Shown here piece by piece: positions 39,936 to 50,068 of a DNA stretch of 64,000 nucleotides. The position numbers and the translations under genes are program-made. Location of the stretch: positions 1,043,507 to 1,107,506 of the forward strand of contig JADKIE010000001.1 in NCBI GenBank assembly GCA_016721385.1. Direction: 5' to 3'. The notes below the pieces were generated by a model. That model was given only the letters and a program-made list of their open reading frames with translations. It did not search any database and was not told where the DNA came from. The first letter of the stretch is position 1, and each line of letters starts with the position of its first letter. This DNA comes from Chitinophagaceae bacterium. Lineage in GTDB: Bacteria; Bacteroidota; Bacteroidia; Chitinophagales; Chitinophagaceae.

Positions 39936-40831
39936 ATGCAAGCAAAAAAAATAATATTAATTTATTTGGTGATTTTGTGTATTGGCTTTACAGCAAAGGC
40001 GCAAGATACAACCGACCTCATGAGCCGGTTAGAAAGCGAAATAGAAGAAACAACTAACTATGCTACAGCCACTTTTAAAACAACCCGTTTAATAAACGGG
40101 CATACAATTGAAAATGTAGGGAAGCATGTTTTAGATGTAAAAATATCGCATCGTTTTGGAAAAATTAACGGCGGCGGTTACCAGCTTTTTGGGTTAGATA
40201 ATGCCACTATGCGTATGGGTGTTGACTACGGAGTTACCAATTATTTAATGGTAGGTATTGGCCGCAGCACTTACCAAAAAACATATGATGCCTTTCTAAA
40301 ATTAAAAATATTACGTCAATCAAAGGGTAAACGTAACATGCCTGTAACATTATCGTATGTACCTACAGTTGCATTAAAAACAGTAAAGTTTGAAGACCCT
40401 ACCAGGCAAAACTATTACACTTCACGTTTGTATTTTACACATCAATTACTGATAGGTAGAAAGTTTTCGGAAGGCACTTCGTTTCAAATAATGCCAACAT
40501 ATTCTCACAGAAACTTAGTGTCGTTGGCAGCAGAATCAAACGATTTATTTGCCTTAGGTATTGGCGGCAGGCAAAAACTTACAAAAAGAGTAGCTTAAAC
40601 TTTGAGTATTATTATCAAATTGCACAATAGAAACTTACTAATACAACCAATTCCCTTTCTATAGGATTTGACATTGAAACCGGAGGCCATGTGTTTCAAT
40701 TACATTTTACCAACTCACAAGGCATGAGCGAACGAACATTTGTAACAGAAACCACTGGTGATTGGGGCAAAGGCGATATCTATTTTGGCTTTAATATTTC
40801 AAGGGTATTTACAATAGGTAAAAATCGTTAA
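39936..40831 (+). CDS. DUF5777-family beta-barrel protein, frameshift plus in-frame stop
   Basis: A signal peptide (LVILCIGFTAKAQ) is followed by DUF5777-like sequence (RLINGHTIENVGKHVLDVKI and HRFGKINGGGY). The frame breaks near 40586-40594. One restored base gives RVSLNFEYYYQIAQ, and then a TAG at 40628-40630 interrupts the same frame, which otherwise continues through GFDIETGGHVFQLHFTNSQG to 40831. About 298 residues in all. It may be a real pseudogene or carry two sequence errors. The role is unknown, likely outer-membrane. Confidence 0.7.
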
Positions 40832-40895
40832 CAGTTTTTTAGCACAGTCCGATATTAATACTGCGTCATATGTTAGATTAATCTAAATTTACAAT

Positions 40896-41450
40896 ATGAT
40901 TCAAAAGACAATTATTTTAGCTGGAGCATTACTTTTGTTTTCTTTTAAAGCATTAACCCCGTCAGTTGAATACAGGGTAACTTCCGGAACTATCTCTTTT
41001 AAATCCGAAGCCTCGTTAGAATTAATAAAAGCACAAAGTAATGAGTTAAAAGGTATTATTTTAACCGAAAAAAAACAATTTGCATTTAAAGTAAACATTA
41101 ATAGCTTTAAAGGATTTAACAGCCCATTACAACAAGAGCATTTTAATGAAAACTATTTAGAAACCAGCTTATACCCAACAGCTTCCTTTGAAGGAAAAAT
41201 AATTGAAGATGTTGATTTTGCAAAAGATGGCACTTACCCAATTAGAGCCAAGGGTAATCTTACCATACATGGTGTAACTCAGGAGCGTATTATAAAATGT
41301 GACTTAACCATTAAAAATGGCAACTTTAATATAAAATCAATTTTTTCTGTTTTACTGGAAGATCATAATATACCTATCCCAAAAGTAGTACACGAAAAAT
41401 TAGCCTCCGAAATTAAGGTAGAGGTTAAGGCCAATCTGGCATTAAAATAA
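40896..41450 (+). CDS. YceI-family protein, copy 2
   Basis: A 184-residue secreted protein with a short signal peptide (ILAGALLLFSFKALT). The YceI pattern NSPLQQEHFNENYLETSLYP and KDGTYPIRAKGNLTIHGVTQ is close to that of the copy at 39349-39900. It sits 11 bases before the sensor kinase gene and may share its transcript. The bound lipid is not known. Confidence 0.87.
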   Translation: MIQKTIILAGALLLFSFKALTPSVEYRVTSGTISFKSEASLELIKAQSNELKGIILTEKKQFAFKVNINSFKGFNSPLQQEHFNENYLETSLYPTASFEGKIIEDVDFAKDGTYPIRAKGNLTIHGVTQERIIKCDLTIKNGNFNIKSIFSVLLEDHNIPIPKVVHEKLASEIKVEVKANLALK

Positions 41451-41461
41451 TATATTCTTAC

Positions 41462-44362
41462 ATGAGGCTGTTAAAAAATAGCATTATATTTATTGCAGTC
41501 TTTGCTCCATGGCAAAAAGGATTTACCCAATCGTTAGGTAATAAACTTTTTTCCTTAACCGAAAATAATCAGGCCTATAAAATAAATACCATTTATAAAG
41601 ATAAAGATGGCTTTATTTTAGCAGGAACCACTAATGGCCTTTACACATTTAATGGAATAAATTTCGCTAAAGTTAACTTTACTAACCCTAACATAAAAGA
41701 TACAGTTACAGCCATTTTTCAAGATAACAGTAATCAACTATGGGTAGGTTTTAAAAATGGAAAGATTGCAAAAAAAAATGGTCCGGCATTACAATATATT
41801 AATCCTAAAGAAGGCACCCCAAATGCACCTATTACTGCATTTTTACAAGACAACAAAGGTAATATTTGGTTTTCTACCAACGGTGAGGGTATTTATTATT
41901 TTAACAATAATCATTTGTATTTAATAGATGATGCCGATGGACTTAGCGATAAATTTGTACACACCATAACCCTTACTAACAATGGCGATGTATTAGCTGC
42001 AACCGATCAGGGAATTAATATTTGTAATATAGTTGGGGCAAAAAAAAATGTACAGGTAATTGGCCCAAAAGATGGCTTGCCCGATTACTATATTACATCT
42101 ATAATGCCTGCAGGCAATAATACCTATTGGATTGGTATGCAAGAAAAAGGAGTTTGCTTATACAATCATATTACAAAACAAATTATAATACCAAATGTAA
42201 GTACACTTTGGCCGTACGGACAGGTAAACTCTATTTTAGCTACACCCAATAATTTATGGATAGCTACTCAGGTGAGTGGTTTAGTAAAATGCTCCAAAAA
42301 TGGTAATGCAACTATTGAGGCATTTGATAAAATTTTCAACAAAACAAATATTAATAATCTATTGCAGGACAATGAAGGTAATATTTGGATGACAAGCTCA
42401 ACAGATTTAATTAGCACAGCTGGCGATAAACTTTCGCTACTACCTATTTATGATAATGCAACGTATCAAAAAATACATACTATTTTATCTGATTACGAAA
42501 ACAATATTTGGGTAGGTACAGATGGTGGACTGATAAAGTATACAATTACAAACAACACTATTAAAAACAAAAACTATCGTATCAACGGATTAACCAGTAA
42601 AACAGATATCACAGGTTTATATCAAGACAAATATCACAATATTTGGATAAGCACAATGGGCGAAGGTATTTTTGTTTTAGACCCATTTACTGGAAACTAT
42701 AGAAACATTAACGAAAATCCTTTACTTAAAAAAGCCAGTGTGCTTTCTATAAATGGTTCCGGTAATAATGTGTATGCCGGCGGATTAGAAGGCGTTGCTA
42801 CCATTTTTGAAGTAACTGATGTCAATAATAAAATTCTTAACAACTATGTCTTTACCAATTACGATAATATTCCCAACATTGGCAACAATTACATTCACTC
42901 TATTTACAAAGATAAAATTGGGCGTATATGGTTTGGCACAGACGGAAAGGGTGTAACTGTTTTACAAAATGGAAGTTTCAAAAATTTTGGTAAATCCAGC
43001 GGCTTAAAAGATGAGCATGTTTACTCATTTACCGAAGATTTAAAAGGGCAAATATGGTTTAACACCAAAGATGCCGGCGTGTACTGTTTTGATGGCACTA
43101 CGTTTAAGAATTATAATGAAACAAATGGCATAAGCGACTTAAAAATTATTTCGCTAAAAACCGATAAGCTTGGTAATGTTATTTTAGTAAATGAAAATGG
43201 TTTTGATATTTTAAATCCCCAAACCGGTACTGTTTCTTACTTAAATAATACCCAAGGCTTATCTGCAATAAATCCTGCTATTGAAAGTATTGCACTAGAT
43301 ACTGCTCAAAATATTTTATTCTCTACAGAAAAAGGCATTGTACTTTATTCTCCAATTGCAAATACCAGCTTACAACCAAAAACAATTATTACCAATGTAA
43401 AATTATTTTTACAGGATATTAATGCCGACTCTGTACATCAATTTAAGTATGATGAAAACGATATAACTTTTTATTTTACCGGCTTGTATTTTACAAACCC
43501 TGCAGAAGTACATTATCAATATAAGTTAGAAGGCAGAGATACCGTTTGGATAAACACTAAAGATCAAAGTGTGCCTTTTCCTAATTTAAGGCCCGGCAAA
43601 TACACTTTTCATGTACGTTCGTCTTTAAACCAAAATTTCATAAATGCAACCGAAGCTACCTATAGTTTTAGTATAGCAACACCGCTTTGGCGTAAGCTTT
43701 GGTTTATTATTTTATGTTTACTGCTTGCAGCAGGTTTACTGTACTGGTATATTAAGAGCAGAGAAACTAATTTAAAAAAATTGCAGCAGCTCGAAAACGA
43801 AAAAATTCAATTTCAATTTCAGGTTTTACGTAATCAGGTAAATCCGCATTTTTTATTTAACAGTTTCAATACATTAATATCTGCAATAGAAGAAGACCCG
43901 AAAATGGCGGTAGATTATGTGGAGCATTTGTCTGAATTTTTTCGAAATATTGTAAACTACAGGGATAAAGATGTAATATCCCTTGGCGAAGAAATTAACC
44001 TGCTTCAAACTTATTTTTATTTGCAACAAAAAAGATATGGAGATAGCCTTAAATTAAATATCCATTTAACTGGTACCGAAAAAGACAATCTATTTATTCC
44101 TCCGCTTACGCTTCAGTTGCTTTTAGAAAACGCCATAAAGCACAATGCCGTTTCTAAAGAAAGTATTTTAACAATAGATATCTTTACCCAAAATAAAATA
44201 GTGGTAAAAAACAATATTAACGCTAAAATAAATCCACAGTCGGGCACAGGCATGGGGTTACAAAACATTATTAACCGATACAATATTCTTAGTTCAGAAG
44301 CAGTTACTGTAAACAATGACAGCAAGTTTTTTACTGTTTCATTACCATCTTTAAAACAATAG
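41462..44362 (+). CDS. Reg_prop/Y_Y_Y sensor histidine kinase (LytS-type kinase domain)
   Basis: A 966-residue intact protein with a signal sequence and beta-propeller repeats (many N-x-W-x-G/S-T blocks such as NIWFSTNGEGIYYF). A Y_Y_Y domain follows (FKYDENDITFYFTGLYF), then one membrane segment near 750 and a His_kinase domain with QVNPHFLFNSFNTL, phospho-acceptor His796. This architecture senses periplasmic ligands in Bacteroidota. The response regulator gene starts 3 bases after the stop. Confidence 0.93.
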   Translation: MRLLKNSIIFIAVFAPWQKGFTQSLGNKLFSLTENNQAYKINTIYKDKDGFILAGTTNGLYTFNGINFAKVNFTNPNIKDTVTAIFQDNSNQLWVGFKNGKIAKKNGPALQYINPKEGTPNAPITAFLQDNKGNIWFSTNGEGIYYFNNNHLYLIDDADGLSDKFVHTITLTNNGDVLAATDQGINICNIVGAKKNVQVIGPKDGLPDYYITSIMPAGNNTYWIGMQEKGVCLYNHITKQIIIPNVSTLWPYGQVNSILATPNNLWIATQVSGLVKCSKNGNATIEAFDKIFNKTNINNLLQDNEGNIWMTSSTDLISTAGDKLSLLPIYDNATYQKIHTILSDYENNIWVGTDGGLIKYTITNNTIKNKNYRINGLTSKTDITGLYQDKYHNIWISTMGEGIFVLDPFTGNYRNINENPLLKKASVLSINGSGNNVYAGGLEGVATIFEVTDVNNKILNNYVFTNYDNIPNIGNNYIHSIYKDKIGRIWFGTDGKGVTVLQNGSFKNFGKSSGLKDEHVYSFTEDLKGQIWFNTKDAGVYCFDGTTFKNYNETNGISDLKIISLKTDKLGNVILVNENGFDILNPQTGTVSYLNNTQGLSAINPAIESIALDTAQNILFSTEKGIVLYSPIANTSLQPKTIITNVKLFLQDINADSVHQFKYDENDITFYFTGLYFTNPAEVHYQYKLEGRDTVWINTKDQSVPFPNLRPGKYTFHVRSSLNQNFINATEATYSFSIATPLWRKLWFIILCLLLAAGLLYWYIKSRETNLKKLQQLENEKIQFQFQVLRNQVNPHFLFNSFNTLISAIEEDPKMAVDYVEHLSEFFRNIVNYRDKDVISLGEEINLLQTYFYLQQKRYGDSLKLNIHLTGTEKDNLFIPPLTLQLLLENAIKHNAVSKESILTIDIFTQNKIVVKNNINAKINPQSGTGMGLQNIINRYNILSSEAVTVNNDSKFFTVSLPSLKQ

Positions 44363-44365
44363 AAA

Positions 44366-45121
44366 ATGAAAATTTTAATTATTGAAGACGAAGAACCAGC
44401 CGTTAAACGTTTACAAAAGCATTTAAAAGAAATTGAACCAAATGCAATTTTGTTAGATTATATAGTAAGTGTATCTACAGCCATAAAATGGTTAGCCGAA
44501 AACGAAATGCCCGATTTAATAATATCCGACATTCAGTTATCGGATGGCTTAAGTTTTGAAATTTTTAAGACTGTTGAAATTACTTGCCCAATAATTTTTA
44601 CAACCGCATACGATCATTATGCCATAGAAGCCTTTAAAGTAAATAGTATAGATTATCTTTTGAAACCAATAAAAAAAGAAGAATTAGATACCGCACTTAC
44701 AAAATATAAAAAAGCAAAATCAACTGCTCCGGCTTTAGATATAACACAACTTTTAAAAAGCATTGGTTCCACATCTTCAGATTATAAAAAAAGATTTGTA
44801 GTTCGCTATGGCGAACATATAAAAACAATTAATACAGAAGAAATCGCTTTTTTTAATACCGAAGACAAAGCTAATTTTTTAACCACAAAAGACGGAAGGC
44901 GTTATGTAATAGATTTTAATTTAGATGCTTTAGAAGCATTACTTGACCCTAAAACATTTTTTAGAATTAACCGCCAATACATTATTGGCATACACTCCAT
45001 TGCAGAAATGTTTGCTTATACAAAAGGCAGGGTTTTGGTAAAACTAAACCCTGCAGCAAAGCATGAAACCATTGTTAGCACCGAACGCTCCGCCGAGTTT
45101 AAACTATGGCTTGGCGAGTAA
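44366..45121 (+). CDS. LytTR-family response regulator
   Basis: A 251-residue protein. The receiver domain starts MKILIIEDEEPA, with the phospho-acceptor Asp55 in IISDIQLSDG and the switch Lys in YLLKPIKKEE. The C-terminal LytTR DNA-binding domain begins near 140 (KKRFVVRYGEHIKTINTEEI) and ends in KHETIVSTERSAEFKLWL. It is transcribed with the kinase upstream. Targets are unknown but could include the neighbouring YceI/cytochrome operon. Confidence 0.94.
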   Translation: MKILIIEDEEPAVKRLQKHLKEIEPNAILLDYIVSVSTAIKWLAENEMPDLIISDIQLSDGLSFEIFKTVEITCPIIFTTAYDHYAIEAFKVNSIDYLLKPIKKEELDTALTKYKKAKSTAPALDITQLLKSIGSTSSDYKKRFVVRYGEHIKTINTEEIAFFNTEDKANFLTTKDGRRYVIDFNLDALEALLDPKTFFRINRQYIIGIHSIAEMFAYTKGRVLVKLNPAAKHETIVSTERSAEFKLWLGE

Positions 45122-45482
45122 CTGGTTTGTCAGTCTTTATTCAAGCATATTTTTGCCTTATTCAGTAGTGTTTTGTGCCTGTTAAGTCAGTTTCATTTAT
45201 TCATACATCTGCAGCACCTTATTTTTACATCAGTTAAAATATCTGCTGTTAAGTTTCTTGTTAATGCAAAAATCCAATCCAAAAAACCGCTAAAGGCAGT
45301 AATGCCATAGCAAAAAAGCAAGCCCTGCGGTTAATAGCCGCAGGGCTTCACTATTATACATATTTCAACGACATGATATTCTTACTCAGCAGTAAAAAAT
45401 ACCCGTTCGGTATATATAAGTTTTACACAAAAAAAATCTGCTGCAATTTTACTTCATCAAATAACTCTTAAAAATTATTATT
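45122..45482. other. 361-base intergenic gap
   Basis: AT-rich, with one strong hairpin at 45320-45348 and no recognisable RNA or ORF. It separates the LytTR gene from the lipocalin-like lipoprotein gene. Confidence 0.6.
45320..45348 (-). terminator. Strong hairpin with T tract on the minus strand
   Basis: AAGCCCTGCGG and CCGCAGGGCTT form a perfect 11-base stem around TTAATAG. The tail is T-rich only when read on the minus strand (GCTTTTTTG), so as a terminator it would stop minus-strand transcription, although no minus-strand gene ends here. Confidence 0.55.
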
Positions 45483-45908
45483 ATGATACACACGTTAAAA
45501 ACCAAAACAATCAACCTTTTTGCTGCACTGGCATTGGTAACCTTATTTACAACATTGCAATCATCATCTTGCTCAAACGACGACAATGTACCCGGTACAA
45601 CTGTTGGAAATGTTAGTGGAACATGGAGAGTAACCTTGTATTGGGATAAAAAAGATGAAACCAACAAATTTGTAGGATACAATTTTACGTTTAACACCAA
45701 TGGCACAATTGTAGCATCAAATGGCACAAGTACCATAAGTGGCTCATGGAGCGAAACAAGCACAAAATTTAATATAGACTTTGGCTCCGACCCTGTTTTT
45801 AGCAGCATAACAAGCAATTGGCTAAAAGAAGAAAAAACAACTAATAGTATTAAACTAAAAGACGATAATCCTGCACAAGACGATAAACTACAGTTCATAA
45901 AAAACTAA
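45483..45908 (+). CDS. Lipocalin-like lipoprotein, hypothetical
   Basis: A 141-residue exported protein with a signal peptide (INLFAALALVTLFTTLQ) and a lipid-attachment Cys in SSSCSNDD. GTWRVTLYWDKKDET and GYNFTFNTNGTIVAS resemble the lipocalin-like families common in Bacteroidota. No catalytic residues are visible. It is followed by a clear terminator, so it is a single-gene unit. Confidence 0.7.
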   Translation: MIHTLKTKTINLFAALALVTLFTTLQSSSCSNDDNVPGTTVGNVSGTWRVTLYWDKKDETNKFVGYNFTFNTNGTIVASNGTSTISGSWSETSTKFNIDFGSDPVFSSITSNWLKEEKTTNSIKLKDDNPAQDDKLQFIKN

Positions 45909-46230
45909 AAGCCCCGCTTTCCAATAACCTAAATTTATACTGTTAAACATTAAAGCCGTAACATATTTTGTGTTACGGCTTTTGCATTGTACATTTGCAT
46001 TCAATACAGGCAGATTTGTTTATTGTTCAGCCTTACAACAGAACTAATAAACGTCCACAAAACTCCACCGGGTTTTTCCAGCGTTTATAAGTTTTATTTT
46101 GTTAGCCCAACAGTAAGTTCATTTAGCAACTTCATTGGCAACAGCGGTTTGTTATTTTTTTTTGATAAAAAGGAAAAATAATCACTCTTGTACAGGATAC
46201 CAATAAGCATCACCTTAAATTCATAGCAGT
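45909..46230. other. 322-base intergenic gap before metH
   Basis: Contains the terminator at 45952-45985. I looked for a cobalamin or SAM riboswitch ahead of metH and did not recognise one. No RNA gene or ORF is visible in the rest. Confidence 0.55.
45952..45985 (+). terminator. Rho-independent terminator
   Basis: AAAGCCGTAACA pairs perfectly with TGTTACGGCTTT around TATTTTG and is followed by TTG, 43 bases after the lipoprotein stop. Confidence 0.85.
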
Positions 46231-47228
46231 ATGCAAACAATACAACAAGCATTAAAAGAAAGAATATTAATTATAGATGGCGCCATGGGCACTATGATAC
46301 AACGCCATAAATTACAAGAAGCCGATTACCGTGGCCAGCGTTTTAAAAATTGGCACAAAGATGTAAAAGGTAATAACGATTTACTCAGCATTACCCAACC
46401 CGATATTATTATTGGCATACATAAAGAATATTTAAAAGCCGGTGCAGATATTATTGAAACCAACACATTTAGCAGCACATCCATTGCACAAGCCGATTAC
46501 GATATGCAGGAGTTTGCCTACGAAATGAATGTAGCAAGTGCAAAGTGTGCAAAGGAAGCCATAAAGCAATTAGGTAAAACAGCCTGGGTTGCAGGCGCTA
46601 TTGGCCCCTTAAACAAAACACTTTCTTTATCGCCGGATGTAAACAACCCCGGTTTTAGAGCCGTTACATTTGATGAAGTTGCCGCAGCATATACAGAGCA
46701 AATAAAAGGCTTGGTAGATGGTGGTGTGGATGTTCTTTTAATAGAAACTATTTTTGATACATTAAATGCTAAAGCTGCTATTTATGCTGCAAAAAATTTC
46801 TTCCGAAAAACAATTTACCTGAGTTGCCTATAATGATCAGCGGTACAATTACCGATGCATCAGGTCGTACTTTAAGTGGGCAAACGTTGGAAGCGTTTTA
46901 TACTTCTGTAGCACATGCTAATCCCTTAAGTGTAGGTTTAAATTGTGCATTAGGGGCAACAGAAATGCGGCCGCATATTGAGGAGCTGTCACAAATAGCA
47001 GGTTGTTATACATCTGCATATCCAAATGCAGGTTTACCTAATGCCTTTGGTGAGTACGATGAGCAACCGCACCAAACTGCACATATTATTGAAGAGTGGG
47101 CAAAAGAAGGTTTTGTAAATATAGTAGGCGGTTGCTGCGGTACTACACCAGATCATATTAAACATATTGCCGAAGAAGTAAAAAAGTGTAAGCCAAAGGA
47201 GTTGCCTGTTGTGGAGGAAGCCTATTAG
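46231..47228 (+). CDS. metH: Methionine synthase, homocysteine-binding subunit (split MetH, part 1), frameshifted
   Basis: The frames 46231-46833 and 46824-47228 join with one base restored in an A run between 46791 and 46810, giving 332 residues. IIDGAMGTMIQ at the start, the zinc Cys in GLNCALGA and the GGCCGTTP pair near the end are the homocysteine methyltransferase module. In many Bacteroidota this module is a separate gene followed by the larger B12-dependent part, as here. The symbol refers to the pair. Confidence 0.9.
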
Positions 47229-47229
47229 C

Positions 47230-47345
47230 AAAAGGCACACAAAGATTGTTCACAAAAAACACTAAAAGTTAAATTAGAATAACGAGAATCATATAAAGGA
47301 CACTTTGTAGCTTTGTGCTAACCCTAGTGCCCCTTTGTGGTAAAG
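47230..47345. repeat. CTTTGTG-type degenerate repeats in inverted arrangement
   Basis: Between the two metH genes, 47291-47345 holds several CTTTGTG-like units about 9-11 bases apart (CACTTTGTAG, CTTTGTGCTA, CCCTAGTGCC, CCTTTGTGG). The left part (47230-47263) has the complement (GGCACACAAAG, CACAAAAAACAC). No gene lies between. The layout resembles the flanks of the four-helix-bundle gene at 25922-26278. Confidence 0.65.
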
Positions 47346-47359
47346 TAAAGTAAAATAAC

Positions 47360-50067
47360 ATGCACACAATAAAACCATACTTACGTTTAGCTGGCCTTGA
47401 ACCATTAGTTGTTAGGCCCGAAACAAATTTTGTAAACGTTGGTGAACGTACCAATGTAACGGGTAGTAAAAATTTGCCCGGCTAATAAAAGATAATCTTT
47501 ACGAAGAAGCATTGTCTGTTGCAAGACAACAGGTAGAAAACGGTGCACAAGTTATAGATGTTAATATGGATGATGCATTACTTGATGGCGTACAAGCTAT
47601 GACTACTTTTTTAAACCTTGTACAAGCTGAGCCCGATATTGCCAAAATTCCTATAATGATTGACAGCAGTAAGTTTGAAATTATTGAAGCAGGTTTAAAA
47701 TGTGTTCAGGGCAAATGCATTGTAAACTCCATTTCTATGAAAGAAGGAGAAGCAAAGTTTATTGAACAGGCATTTATTTGCAAAAGCTATGGTGCCGCAG
47801 TTATTGTAATGGCGTTTGATGAAAAAGGGCAAGCCGATACCAAACAACGCAAAGTAGAAATTTGCCACAGAGCCTACAAAATTTTAACCGGGCAGGTTGG
47901 TTATGCGCCACAGGATATAATTTTTGATCCCAACATTTTTGCAGTTGCTACAGGTTTAGAAGAACATAATAATTATGGAGTAGATTTTATTGAAGCCACC
48001 AAAGAAATAAAAGCCTTAATGCCACTTACAAAAGTAAGTGGTGGTGTAAGTAATTTATCTTTTTCGTTTAGAGGAAACGATCACGTACGTGAAGCTATGC
48101 ACAGTGCATTTTTATACTACGCCATAAAAGCTGGTATGGATATGGGCATTGTAAATGCAGGCCAGTTAGTTATTTACGATGATATAGAATCTAAATTAAA
48201 ACAACTTTGCGAAGATGTAATTCTAAACAGAAACAATGATAACAATGAGGCCACAGAAGCATTAATAAGTTTTGCCGAAACCGTAAAAGCAAAAGGAAAA
48301 GAAATAGTAAAGGATGAAAAGTGGAGAGCCGAATCGGTAGAAAAACGCTTAGCACATTCTTTAGTAAACGGCATTACCGATTATATTGATGCCGATACAG
48401 AAGAAGCCCGACAAAAATATCCGCAACCCTTGGATGTAATTGAAGGTCCGTTAATGGATGGTATGAATATAGTAGGTGATTTATTTGGCGCCGGAAAAAT
48501 GTTTTTACCGCAAGTTGTAAAAAGTGCAAGGGTAATGAAAAAAGCTGTGGCTGTGTTAACTCCTTTTATCGAACAGGAAAAAGAAGACAGAAAGCAAGCC
48601 CATCTTGCCGCAGGCACAAAAAATGAAGAAATTGCCGGCGCTGCAAAAATTTTACTTGCCACCGTTAAAGGCGATGTGCATGATATTGGAAAAAATATTG
48701 TAGGTGTGGTGCTGGGATGCAATGGGTACGATATTATTGATTTAGGTGTAATGGTACATACCGATAAAATTTTAGATACTGCCCAAAAAGAGAATGTAGA
48801 TGTTATTGGATTAAGTGGTTTAATTACGCCATCGCTTGACGAAATGGTGCATGTAGCACACGAAATGAAACGCAGGGGAATGAAGCAGCCTCTACTTATT
48901 GGCGGCGCAACAACAAGTCGTATGCACACCGCCGTAAAAATTGCACCACAATACGATAATGGTGTAATACATGTATTAGATGCATCCAGAAGTGTAACGG
49001 TTGTTAGTAATTTGCTTAATAAAGAGCAGCGATCATCTTTTTTAAAAGAGGTTAACAAAGAGTATGATGATTTAAGAGAGCAGTTTTTAAATAAACGTGG
49101 TAGCAAAATTTTAATCCCATACAAGGAAGCGGTTGTGATGAAAGAATATTTCGACTGGAATAATTATCAACCTACAAAGCCAGCTGTAGAAGGTATTAAA
49201 GTATTAAAGAGTTTTGATTTAGCAACTATTGCTGAGTTTATTGATTGGGGGCCATTTTTTATTGGTTGGGAAATGCCCGGAAGATTTCCTGAAGTATTAA
49301 CGGATGAAGTATTTGGAGCAGAAGCTACCAAACTATACAACGATGCCCAAAAATTAGTACAGCAAATTATAGCGGAAAAATGGTTTACTGCCGATGGAGT
49401 AATTGGTTTTTGGCAGGCAAGCAGTAATAATGCCGATACCATTACTTTAAAAACACAAAACGGTAATGTGCAATTAGAATCGCTGAGGCAGCAGCTAAAA
49501 AAAGCGGTTGGGCAACCAAGTTATTCTTTAGCCGATTTTGTAATGCCCAATGATATTGGTGAAGATTACATGGGTGCTTTTGCAGTTACCATACATGGTG
49601 CAAAAAAACACATTGATAAATTTGCAGCAGAGTTTGATGAGTATAATAAAATATTGGTTCAAATTTTAGCAGATAGATTTGTAGAAGCTTTTGCCGAATG
49701 TTTACACCAAAAAACAAGAAAAGAATACTGGGGTTACGATAAAAATGAAACGCTTACTAATGAGCAATTGATACATGAAGAATATAAAGGGGTTCGTCCT
49801 GCACCGGGCTACCCTGCCTGCCCCGACCATACCGAAAAATTAAAACTATTTAGCTTACTTAATGTTACCGAAAACATTGGTATTGACTTAACCGAAAGCC
49901 TTGCCATGAACCCACCTGCATCGGTTTGTGGCTGGTACTTTGCACATCCTAAAAGCCATTATTTTGGAATTGGAAAAATTGATAAGGATCAATTACAAGA
50001 TTATGCCAAACGCAAAGGAATGAGTATAGAGGAAGCTACCAAGTGGTTGAGGCCGGTAATAGAGTAA
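47360..50067 (+). CDS. metH: Methionine synthase, folate/B12/SAM-activation subunit (split MetH, part 2)
   Basis: Start at ATG 47360; restoring one A at 47468-47472 gives VGERTNVTGSKKFARLI and joins the long frame, about 902 residues. Domains in order: pterin-binding (residues about 20-290), helical cap, B12-binding with DVHDIGKNIV (axial His) near 440, and the activation domain with RPAPGYPACPDHTEK near 810. It transfers the methyl of 5-methyl-tetrahydrofolate via cobalamin to homocysteine bound by the partner protein encoded upstream. Confidence 0.94.
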
Positions 50068-50068
50068 T

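Noticed and set aside
45449..45898. 149-codon frame antisense to the lipocalin-like lipoprotein gene
   Set aside because: The sense frame has a clear signal peptide and lipobox; the antisense frame shows only compositional bias.
45986..46230. Possible cobalamin or SAM riboswitch before metH
   Set aside because: No recognisable conserved core or expected stem arrangement could be read.
48381..49124. 247-codon frame antisense to metH
   Set aside because: Ser/Thr/Pro/Cys-rich shadow of a strongly conserved coding frame; no motif or start signal.
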